Below, one piece after another: positions 26,333 to 34,106 of a stretch of 64,000 bases of DNA. The notes under the pieces were generated by a model that saw only the letters and a list, made by a program, of their open reading frames with translations, was not told where the DNA came from and made no database searches. Position numbers and translations under genes: made by a program. Position 1 is the first letter of the stretch. Every line of letters begins with the position of its first letter. The stretch is from JAXDAY01 sp034679345 (GTDB taxonomy: Bacteria; Eisenbacteria; RBG-16-71-46; CAIMUX01; VGJL01), in assembly GCA_034679345.1 (NCBI GenBank), contig JAXDAY010000034.1, positions 42,261-106,260 of the forward strand, written 5' to 3'.

Positions 26333-29300
26333 ATGAGTCGCACGATATCTACCGGCAGGGCGTTGGCGGTCGGCGCCACGCTCCTCATCCTCGAGATGCT
26401 CGCCACTTCGGTTGCAGCGCCCGCGGAGCTTCGCCTCCGCTGGTCCGGTGGCGGAGCTGCGGTCGATCGGGCTCGGTTCCCGGACCCGTCGCAACCCGGA
26501 TGGATCGACGTCGAGATTTCGACGCACGCCCGGATCGCGGGAGGCGCGCTCGGCTTCCGCGTGATCGATCCAACCGGATCGGGCAACGCGCGTCTCGACC
26601 CCGGAGACGTGCCGCCCCCCGGAACGCCGGCCGAGAAGCCGGCGCGATTCGATCTGCCCGCTTGGGAGTCAGGACGCGTCCGCGTGCCGTTGCGAATCTC
26701 GGTCGAGGGAGAGGCGCGGCCGATCACGATCGAGGCGACCTGGGTCGTGCTCGAGACGCCGCTGGGGCCTGACACGCTAGGCTGGGAGCCGGACGAGCGC
26801 CCGGCGCTCACCGTGCTGGGCGGCTGTCGCGCCCCCGCCGCGACGGGCGTCGTCCAGCTCGCTCCCGGAGACGCGCGCCCCGGAGAGGCGATCACTCTCC
26901 TGGGGCACGGGCTCGAGCGCGCCGAGGCGGTTTGCCTGCGTGGTCCCCGCGGGGTCGAGTTGCTTCTGCCCGCGGACCGCGCGCGCGAGTCCTTCCGCAT
27001 GCGCGCGCGTCTGCCGATCGCGATCCCGCCCGGCGTCTACGCGATTCTCGTGCAAGGCCGTCCCCAAGCCTGTGGGATGATTCGGATCGAAGCGGGCGGC
27101 AGGGACGAGTTTCAGGAGCCTCTCTGGGATGCGGAGGACGGCGATGTGCTCGTCATCGCCGCCGACGCGCTCGCCGGAGCAGGGCAAGCCTACGCCGATG
27201 ACTTGCGGGAGCGGGGGCTCCGTCCCGCCTTCACGCGGATGAGCCTCGTCACGCGGGACTATGGGGATCAGGATCGCGCCGAGTCGGTCCGCCTGGCGGT
27301 CGCGGAAGCATATGAGTCGTTCGCGAGCCGCCCCCTCGCATTGGTCCTGATCGGCACGGCGAGCGAGGACGAGCCGGGTCTCGATCTCGTGCCGACCAGA
27401 CACGTCGACTACGCGCACGAGTACCCCGACTGGTACGACGCCACCCTGGCCGACGACGGCGATCTTGGAGACGTCGTCGATCCTGGCGGAGGAGCGCCGG
27501 AACTCATCGTCGGCCGGATTCCCGCGCGGTCGGCCGCCGAGATGGCTGCCTACCGCCAGAAGCTGGCCGCCTATGACGCGCAAGCCCCTCGTTCCGGGCT
27601 TCTCTTCGTGGTCGGCGACGCCTCGATCAACCGTGACAATTCCGACCGTCGCCGCGCGGCGGAGGAGCTCGCTCAAATCGTGGAGGCCGAGACGGACCTC
27701 GCTCCCGCTTCGCTGCTCGCCTCGAGCTATATGCCCCTCTCGAGCCCGGCGAATCGCCAGCGGGCGCACGACGATTTCCTCGCGAGCCTCGCCGCCGGGG
27801 CCGGCATCGTCGAGATCTTCGGCAACAACACCGGAGCCCTTGATATCGCCCATATGCTCGCCGCTCCTCCATCGCAGGCGCTCCCCTGGACCCTGCCATC
27901 GGAGATGCCGACTCAAGACCGTCTTCCGATCGCCCTGTTCCACACCTGCCTGAACGGCGCGTTCGACGAGGAGGCGCACTTCGAGGGCTTCGATTCCCCT
28001 GTGGAGGCCTGGGTCCGCGACCCGTTGCGGGGGGCGGTCGCGGCGATCGCGCAATCGCATCTGACAGAGTTTTTCGACGACGTCGAGCTCGCCGGCCAGA
28101 TTCTTCGCCGCATGGGGGCGGGCGATGGCGCGATGCTCGGCGCGATCCACGCAGGAGCGCGCGCGAGCCTTCTCACCGAGTGGTCGCGGGGGAATCGTAG
28201 CGTCGCTTCGGTGCGCATGGCGAATCTGATTGGCGATCCGTTCATCGTGCCAAGGCTCGGTCTGGAGGTCACTCGCCTGGATGGGACTTTCGAGGTCTCC
28301 GGCGCCTGGCCCGTCCAGAACGCGATCGAGGAGGCTCGGGGTTGGACGACTCCCGACCTCTCCTGCGCTACCGCGAAGCTCGTTCACGCGGGGATTCTCC
28401 AGCCGGAGTGCGGCGCGGGATCCGGTGCGCCGGTCGAACCGGTCGGCGGGGAGCGCATGCTGCGCCTGGAGGCGAGCTTTGAGGCGGGGCAGTCGCGACG
28501 CGCCGTGGCGTGGAAGATCTTCAATTGCGCCGTCACCGTTCGCGAGGGGAGCCGGCTCCGCTACATGGTCCGCCAGGAGTCGGACCGGCGGGGGACGGGG
28601 AGTCTCTGCGTCGAGGCGATCACCGCCAGTGGTCGCCTGCTGAGCGGAGAGCTCTTTGATGCTTCCGGCCTCCCCTCGGATCCGGCCGCCTATCGCTACG
28701 AGTTGCGCAAGTGGCATCCGGTGCTCGTGCGCCTCGACGCCTGGGCGGGAGAGACCATCGTCGCGCTCTATGCCCGCTACGAGGACGACGGAAGGGCCGC
28801 CGGGGATCATGCAGCCGACCAGGTCGGCGGAGGTGTCGCCCTGCGAGAGGATCCTCTGCCCGCCGCGACGATCCTGGGCGCGTTGGACGAGGTGCGGATC
28901 GAGCCGGGCGAGGTGGGGCCGCTGGTCGATCCGGCTTTCGACATCGATGAGGATGGCGACGGATCGCCGGACTTCTGGCCCTCGCCGCCTCCTGGGAATC
29001 GAGCGAGCATGTCGGGGCGCGGCCTTTCGCTGCCCGAGGACGGGATCATGACCCTGCACCTCGCGGAGGCCCCCGGCGGGGGCGTGATGCAGTTGCTCGG
29101 TCCTCGTCCGCATCCCGACCTGCCCCTGCGGCTCTTCCTCGAGGCGAGGAGCCTGGATGGCGGAAGCCTGCGAGTGGCGACGGTCGATCCCCGATCCGGA
29201 GCGGTGCACGATCAGACCGTGCTGGCGCCGCTGGGGGCGCGGTGGTCTCAGTGGGTCGTGGAGCTGGTCACGCCGGGCCCTCCGCCGAGCGCCCTGCTGC

Positions 29301-29656
29301 TCGCCGCGGAAAGCGGGACGGCGGGGGTGCGCGCCCTGTCATGGTCGGATTACCTCCGATCGGCCCCGCCTCGAAAGAGCCCTTCGACGGAGACCTCGAT
29401 TCGAGTGGGGCCCAATCCCACGCGAGGTCCGATCTACATCGAAGCGATCGGATCAACCCCCGTCCGCGGCGCTTTTGAGATCTTCGATGCGACCGGGCGC
29501 AGGCGCGCATGCGGGGCGATCGATCTCTCCCCCGGTGGAATCGAAAGGATCGATCTCGGGGCAATCGGGCTGCTCCGTCCCGCCGCCGGGGTCTACTACA
29601 TGCGCATCGAGACTCCGGAAGGGCGGCAGACCCGCTGTCTGAGGATCGTCCGATGA
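26333..29656 (+). CDS. Secreted C25 (gingipain)-like protein with His-to-Asn change and type IX-style C-terminal tail
   Basis: Protein of 1107 residues with a signal peptide (about 1-29). The C25 peptidase-like core spans about 271-632: DVLVIAADALAGAGQAYADDL, the VPTRHVDYAHEYPDWYDATL block, VGRIPARSAAEM, SGLLFVVGDASIN, IVEIFGNNTGALD, LFHTCLNGAFD and the closing NLIGDPFIV. The catalytic Cys is kept (Cys539), but the usual GHG with the catalytic His is G-N-N (Asn498), so the Cys-His dyad is broken. Beta-rich regions precede and follow the core. The last 80 residues (VGPNPTRGPIYIEA … GVYYMRIETPEGRQ) are a FlgD-like/T9SS type A sorting tail. ATG at 26333 has GGAGATGGAGG before it. The stop overlaps the next start. 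Probably surface-exposed; activity doubtful. Confidence 0.82.
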   Translation: MSRTISTGRALAVGATLLILEMLATSVAAPAELRLRWSGGGAAVDRARFPDPSQPGWIDVEISTHARIAGGALGFRVIDPTGSGNARLDPGDVPPPGTPAEKPARFDLPAWESGRVRVPLRISVEGEARPITIEATWVVLETPLGPDTLGWEPDERPALTVLGGCRAPAATGVVQLAPGDARPGEAITLLGHGLERAEAVCLRGPRGVELLLPADRARESFRMRARLPIAIPPGVYAILVQGRPQACGMIRIEAGGRDEFQEPLWDAEDGDVLVIAADALAGAGQAYADDLRERGLRPAFTRMSLVTRDYGDQDRAESVRLAVAEAYESFASRPLALVLIGTASEDEPGLDLVPTRHVDYAHEYPDWYDATLADDGDLGDVVDPGGGAPELIVGRIPARSAAEMAAYRQKLAAYDAQAPRSGLLFVVGDASINRDNSDRRRAAEELAQIVEAETDLAPASLLASSYMPLSSPANRQRAHDDFLASLAAGAGIVEIFGNNTGALDIAHMLAAPPSQALPWTLPSEMPTQDRLPIALFHTCLNGAFDEEAHFEGFDSPVEAWVRDPLRGAVAAIAQSHLTEFFDDVELAGQILRRMGAGDGAMLGAIHAGARASLLTEWSRGNRSVASVRMANLIGDPFIVPRLGLEVTRLDGTFEVSGAWPVQNAIEEARGWTTPDLSCATAKLVHAGILQPECGAGSGAPVEPVGGERMLRLEASFEAGQSRRAVAWKIFNCAVTVREGSRLRYMVRQESDRRGTGSLCVEAITASGRLLSGELFDASGLPSDPAAYRYELRKWHPVLVRLDAWAGETIVALYARYEDDGRAAGDHAADQVGGGVALREDPLPAATILGALDEVRIEPGEVGPLVDPAFDIDEDGDGSPDFWPSPPPGNRASMSGRGLSLPEDGIMTLHLAEAPGGGVMQLLGPRPHPDLPLRLFLEARSLDGGSLRVATVDPRSGAVHDQTVLAPLGARWSQWVVELVTPGPPPSALLLAAESGTAGVRALSWSDYLRSAPPRKSPSTETSIRVGPNPTRGPIYIEAIGSTPVRGAFEIFDATGRRRACGAIDLSPGGIERIDLGAIGLLRPAAGVYYMRIETPEGRQTRCLRIVR

Positions 29657-30816
29657 TCCGCGTGACGACGATCGCGCATCTGCTGCTCTCCCTCGGCGCG
29701 CCGGTCTCTGCGGCCGCGGTCTCCGCGGCGGCGCATCCGGAGGATCTGCTGGCGGCATTTCGCCCGATCATCTACTTCGAGGACGACGGGCCGGAGGGAG
29801 CGCGGGCCGATTACCCCGTGCCCATCGCGATCGACGATGAGGACATCGAGAACAACTTCGCAGCGGGCGGCGCGCCCCCGGGCGCCCATGCCTACGCATG
29901 GCTCCACGAAACCATCGATCGCGGAGGCCGCGCGGTCTGGGTCATGGAGTACCACTACTACTACAGGCGAAACTGGACGAACATCGACTTCTGGCTGGCC
30001 AAGTTCCGCAACTTCACCCATGAGCATGATTGGGAGTGGATCTACATCGTCGCCGGGTTCGACGGCGATTCCTTGCGGCCCTACTGCGCGACGTTCTCGG
30101 CCCACGCGGGCGATAACCGCGACCTCTTCTCGCAGGAGGGGGCGGTGCGTCTCTTCCCGGGCGTGACCGGCGGCTCGGTCTGGAAGGAGGACTGGGCGCG
30201 CGATCCCGACTCCGCGCCGCGCGTGAGTCTCGTTCCTGACGGACGCGTCGAGGCGACAGCGCTCGCCACGGGAAACGCATTCGATGGGGCGCCGGACCAG
30301 GCGAGGAGCTGGATCTACTCGAGCGACTACACTCTCGTCGCCTACGACGGGGCCCAGAGCTCGTGCGGCGATGCCGGCACCTACTTCTACGGAGACCCGG
30401 AGCTCCCCCCGGGGTGCTTCTTCTGCTCCGGTCACGCCGAATGCGTGGACGATCGGAGATCTCCATGGACCCGCGACGGGCTCGGTGACCGAGATCCCTT
30501 GCCGGCCGACTTCGCGCTTCCCTCCGACTGGGTCGCGAATCCTTCGGTCGAGATGCCCGCGCCGCCGGCGAGCCCGATCCTCCGGCTTGCGCCCAACCCG
30601 GGCGTGGACTGGGTTCGACTCGAGGCTTCTCGCTCCGAGGGTCCGGTTCGAGTCGAGCTGGTCGACCCCGCGGGGCGGAGGGTCCTCGAGCTCACCCTCT
30701 CCTCGGGTGAGTCAAAGAGCATTGTGCTGAGCGAGCTCGCGGCCGGAAGCTACTTCGTTCGCGCGCATGCGCGCGGTCGTCTCAAGGAGGTGCAGCATGT
30801 CACGATTCTTCACTAG
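29653..30816 (+). CDS. Secreted NLP/Vps62-like protein with type IX-style C-terminal tail
   Basis: Protein of 387 residues with signal peptide (about 1-26). The centre contains WVMEYHYYYRRNWTNIDF followed by THEHDWEWIYI, where H123-E-H-D-W-E128 resembles the GHRHDWE heptapeptide of necrosis- and ethylene-inducing-like proteins (NLP/NPP1) and the HdWE of Vps62-like proteins. That resemblance is by motif only. The Cys residues (SSCGDAGTYF, CFFCSGHAEC) could form disulfides. The C-terminus (LRLAPNPGVDWVRLEA … GSYFVRAHARGRLKEV) is a FlgD-like/T9SS sorting tail. ATG overlaps the C25-like stop (ATGA). Predicted cell surface or secreted. Confidence 0.72.
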   Translation: MIRVTTIAHLLLSLGAPVSAAAVSAAAHPEDLLAAFRPIIYFEDDGPEGARADYPVPIAIDDEDIENNFAAGGAPPGAHAYAWLHETIDRGGRAVWVMEYHYYYRRNWTNIDFWLAKFRNFTHEHDWEWIYIVAGFDGDSLRPYCATFSAHAGDNRDLFSQEGAVRLFPGVTGGSVWKEDWARDPDSAPRVSLVPDGRVEATALATGNAFDGAPDQARSWIYSSDYTLVAYDGAQSSCGDAGTYFYGDPELPPGCFFCSGHAECVDDRRSPWTRDGLGDRDPLPADFALPSDWVANPSVEMPAPPASPILRLAPNPGVDWVRLEASRSEGPVRVELVDPAGRRVLELTLSSGESKSIVLSELAAGSYFVRAHARGRLKEVQHVTILH

Positions 30817-31816
30817 CGTTCTGGCGGCATCAGCGATCCTGTTTTCGACGCCCGGAGTCCGGTGCGCGGGCGCCCAAGCGATCGACCGCGTCCTGGATCG
30901 TTCCGACTCGCTCGTCGCCGCAGGACTCGTCGAGGCCGGCGGAGCCGAGGCCCAGTTGCTCCACCGGCAGGCGGCGCTTCGCCTCGCACGCGAAGCGTAT
31001 CGCCTGTTGCCGCTCGACGCTGCGGAGACGGATGCCGATAGTCTCCCGGATCCCGGGACGGCGCGAGTGATCGGCGCCTGGCTCGACGCGAGCGCCCGAG
31101 CCCTCCTCCACGAGGCGATCCGTCTCGACGAGTTGACGCGGGAGAGCCGGGACGATCGCGGCCTCGAGTTCCGCTCGCTTTGGAGCGAGCGCGTCGACGG
31201 CGTCCTCGCCTTGCTGGCCCGCTGGCCGCTTCTCTGGCGCGAGCCGATTGACGCGGGGAGATCGCGAATCGACCTGCCTGCGGATCTGACGATGTTCTGC
31301 ACGCCGCAGGCCTATCGCGGAGAGACCTTCTCGCTGCCGCGGCGGCATCTCTTCCGCAGGATGGCCGTGCTCCCCGACTCGATCGCGCGTTGCTGCCTCA
31401 GCGAGCGATACTGCCGGAGCCGGACCGGGGCCGGTTGCCGCGCCGGAGTCGTCGCGGCTCTGGCCCGCGATCCCGATCTCGACCTCCTCGTCGGCTTCGC
31501 GAACACGAGCGCGTATTGGAAGCTCCCGCGCGATACCCCCCCGCGCGACTCATCCGTCGATGCGATGGTCGCGCAGGCCGAGGTGCGCGCCGCGCAGCGC
31601 CTACTCGCAGCGACCCGCGGTGGGGAGCCTCTGCCCGGCGGAATCGATCCGAGCCTCCTGGTGCCCGGGCTGCGCAATCCACGGCCCGATCCGGGCGGAG
31701 GGCTCGTCTGGGATGTGATTCTTCACCGGCAGGCGCGGGAGATTTACGCGCGGCGCTGGGGGGAAAGTGGTCTGCCCGCGCTGGGCACACATGGGCGCCT
31801 GCTCGACTCGGACTAG
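30797..31816 (+). CDS. Secreted protein of unknown function
   Basis: Protein of 339 residues that I do not recognise. ATG at 30797 has a strong AAGGAGGTG six bases upstream and yields a signal peptide (SRFFTSVLAASAILFSTPGV, cleavage near the AGA around residue 26). The body is mainly helical and acidic-basic, with a short Cys cluster (IARCCLSERYCRSRTGAGC) near residue 205. No sorting tail or lipobox is present. It overlaps the end of the NLP-like gene by 20 bases and is third in the secreted-protein operon; its 3' end meets the opposite-strand FemAB-like gene. Confidence 0.75.
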   Translation: MSRFFTSVLAASAILFSTPGVRCAGAQAIDRVLDRSDSLVAAGLVEAGGAEAQLLHRQAALRLAREAYRLLPLDAAETDADSLPDPGTARVIGAWLDASARALLHEAIRLDELTRESRDDRGLEFRSLWSERVDGVLALLARWPLLWREPIDAGRSRIDLPADLTMFCTPQAYRGETFSLPRRHLFRRMAVLPDSIARCCLSERYCRSRTGAGCRAGVVAALARDPDLDLLVGFANTSAYWKLPRDTPPRDSSVDAMVAQAEVRAAQRLLAATRGGEPLPGGIDPSLLVPGLRNPRPDPGGGLVWDVILHRQAREIYARRWGESGLPALGTHGRLLDSD

Positions 31817-32784
31817 CCGGCGTCCAGCGCGGGAGGATCGACCCGTTCGCGCTCCCGGAGGAGCCCCCTCGCGAGCCGGTGCGCGGGGGAGAGCCAGCGG
31901 TACCTCCGGATCGGCGTGCGGACTCCGCCGAAGCTCTCCTTGAAGCGCTCGACGCCCGCGTTTCCGCCGCTCGGAAGCAGGTCATAGTCGACATAGCCGT
32001 CGCGGATGGCATCCTCCACGATTCGCACCTGGATCAGCACGTTTGGACGAAGCGAGCGCGCCTCGTGATCGAAGTAGCCGGCGTGGTAGTGGACGTGGCG
32101 GTTCCATCGCACGACGAAGGCGCCGCCTGCGATCCGCCCTTCGTGTTCGGCGACATAGAGCCGTACGGCGTCCTTGCCGAGGCGGAGCATCGCGGTGTAG
32201 AGGGCCTGCGGATATACGAAGGCGGGTCGCCCCCCCCAGCGCTCGAAGCTGGCGAGGTAGAGCCGGTAGATCTCAAGGATCTCCTCGTCCGATCCGCCCG
32301 TGCGGATCGTGAGTCCCTTCTTCGTGATCCTGCGGACGTCGTTACGCTGCGCGGTCTCGAGGACGCCGTCCCAGTAGCCATGAAACTCCGTGGGCAGGCG
32401 CAGGATGTGGGTCCAGTCCTGCTGAACCTCGATGCCGGAGGGTGCTTCGCATTCCTGCGGCGCGAACGGATTCGCGATGAGCTCGAAGGCGTCCCCCTCG
32501 CGACGCAGCTCGCGAAGAGCCACGGGGAGGAGATCGCCGCCCCCGGCGAAACGGGGCACCGGCCCGCCGTAGAGGAAGGGGAAGCTCGACTGTCGCGTGG
32601 TGACAAGCCCCATCGCGCGCCTTCGCCCGAAGAGGGGAAGCACGGAAGAGCCGGAGACCGCGCGGCTTTCGTCCCGCAAGCCGGGGAACGCCTCGCCGAC
32701 GATCGCAGCCCAGGCGCGAGTGTGGTAGAAGGTCGCCTCCGGGAAGCCCGCGAGCCACTCGTCCGACATCCAGCCAGGTCTCAA
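31813..32784 (-). CDS. FemAB/GNAT-like acyltransferase (Acetyltransf_6)
   Basis: Protein of 323 residues similar to FemAB-like transferases often encoded with exopolysaccharide or lipid genes. Features are TFYHTRAWAAIVGEAFP at the N-terminus, SSFPFLYGGPVPR, TEFHGYWDGVLETAQRNDVRR and the GNAT-like second half with LYVAEHEGRIAGGAFVVRW, HVHYHAGYFDHEAR and GYVDYDLLPSGGNAGVERFKESFGG. The start is TTG at 32784, supported by GGGGAGG five bases upstream and by overlap with the flippase stop; ATG at 32769 is the alternative. Predicted role is acyl or aminoacyl transfer to a surface glycan or cell-wall precursor. Confidence 0.78.
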   Translation of the reverse strand: MRPGWMSDEWLAGFPEATFYHTRAWAAIVGEAFPGLRDESRAVSGSSVLPLFGRRRAMGLVTTRQSSFPFLYGGPVPRFAGGGDLLPVALRELRREGDAFELIANPFAPQECEAPSGIEVQQDWTHILRLPTEFHGYWDGVLETAQRNDVRRITKKGLTIRTGGSDEEILEIYRLYLASFERWGGRPAFVYPQALYTAMLRLGKDAVRLYVAEHEGRIAGGAFVVRWNRHVHYHAGYFDHEARSLRPNVLIQVRIVEDAIRDGYVDYDLLPSGGNAGVERFKESFGGVRTPIRRYRWLSPAHRLARGLLRERERVDPPALDAG

Positions 32785-34091
32785 ACCATCCTCCCCGTGC
32801 GGACTCGCCGCAGCGCGCGTCGATAGACGTCAAGGTCGCCACGCTGGGGCACGACCAATTGCCGCAACGGCACCCCGGTGATCTTCACGAAGAGCAAGAC
32901 CACAACGAGGCTCTGCAGAGCATAGGAGATCGTCGAGGATCCCGCCGCACCCAAGATCCCATACCGCGGGATCCACCAGAAGTTCAAGGTCGTGTTCACG
33001 ATGAAGGCCAGGCCGCTCGCGACGGTGATGGGGAAGCGCCGATTGCGGCCGGAGAGATCGACGCAGATCACCTTCCAGAATGTCAGCATGAAGATGCCGG
33101 GGACCAGGAGAAGGAGGGCTCCGAAGGCCGGGAGGAAATCGCCCCCGTAGAGCAATCTGATCAAGAGCCGCCCGAACACGACCAGAGCCGCGCCCGCCAG
33201 CGCGACCCAGAATAGGGCATGGCGGCAGGCTGCGGCCGTGATCCGGTTCGCCTCCTGCGGTGTGGACGCCGAAACCTTCGGGAAGAGGACCAGCTGGATC
33301 GAGTTGCTGATGTGGGAGAGCTTCTCGGCGAGGAGGACCGCGATGGAATAGTGGCCCTGGGGCGCGATGCCGGCGAATTGGGTGACGAGAACCTGATCGA
33401 ATCGGTAGTTGAGCTGTCCGAAAACAGTGGCTCCGTAGCCTCGCAGCCCGTAGGAGAGGGACTCCTTGGCGAGGGCCCCGTCGACCTTCACGGGGTCGTC
33501 CGTCGCGCGCTTGCGCCCAATCCAGATCGCCGCTACCAGGACAAGGATCCCGGTTGAGACGACGTAGGCCCAGACCGCCTCGCGGGGGCCGCCGTTTCCG
33601 ACGAGCAGCGCCCCTACGAGGAGCATCAGCAGGATGGCCTGGCTGAGCACGTTCAAGATGTTGTAGCGGTCGATCTGGCCCATGCCCAGGAAGGTGGAGA
33701 GCAGTAGATGGCGAGCGATCAGGACCGGCACCGCCACGGCGGTCACTCCGATGATCGGCAGCAGGAGGCGGACCTTCTCCGGATCGAGGAACCGGACCAC
33801 CCACAGGTAGCTCGGCACCGCGACGCTCGAGAGCGCCAGGGTCCATAGGAGCGTGTTCCCGAGGATCCGGCCGAGGCGCGCCCGTCTGCCGGCGAGGCTC
33901 CAGGTGTGAGCGGCGTCGATTCCGAGGAGCCAGACGCTCGCCCAGAGGTTGGGGAACGCGGCCGCGGCGGCGTAGATCCCCTGGCCCTCGACGCCGAGGG
34001 TCCGGGCCACAAGGATCGAGATCGGGATGTTGACGATCGTGATGAGCAGCCGCGAGGCGAACGTCGTCACACTCTGACGAACGAGCCCCAC
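32781..34091 (-). CDS. Polysaccharide/lipid-linked oligosaccharide flippase (Wzx-like)
   Basis: Polytopic membrane protein of 436 residues with about 12-14 hydrophobic helices, of the polysaccharide biosynthesis (MVF/MOP) type. The N-terminal segment FASRLLITIVNIPISILVARTLGVEGQGIYA is characteristic, as is GYGATVFGQLNYRFDQVLVTQFAG in the middle. It probably flips a lipid-linked glycan across the inner membrane. The start is GTG at 34091, 15 bases after the PpiD-like gene, and the stop overlaps the FemAB-like start, so the three are likely cotranscribed. Confidence 0.85.
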   Translation of the reverse strand: MGLVRQSVTTFASRLLITIVNIPISILVARTLGVEGQGIYAAAAAFPNLWASVWLLGIDAAHTWSLAGRRARLGRILGNTLLWTLALSSVAVPSYLWVVRFLDPEKVRLLLPIIGVTAVAVPVLIARHLLLSTFLGMGQIDRYNILNVLSQAILLMLLVGALLVGNGGPREAVWAYVVSTGILVLVAAIWIGRKRATDDPVKVDGALAKESLSYGLRGYGATVFGQLNYRFDQVLVTQFAGIAPQGHYSIAVLLAEKLSHISNSIQLVLFPKVSASTPQEANRITAAACRHALFWVALAGAALVVFGRLLIRLLYGGDFLPAFGALLLLVPGIFMLTFWKVICVDLSGRNRRFPITVASGLAFIVNTTLNFWWIPRYGILGAAGSSTISYALQSLVVVLLFVKITGVPLRQLVVPQRGDLDVYRRALRRVRTGRMV

Positions 34092-34106
34092 GGCCCGCGA
34101 TCGCCC

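Noticed and set aside
26777..29209. Long minus-strand open frame opposite the C25-like gene (810 codons)
   Set aside because: Low-complexity Arg/Gly/Asp-rich translation with no domain; the plus-strand gene has signal peptide, core motifs and sorting tail.
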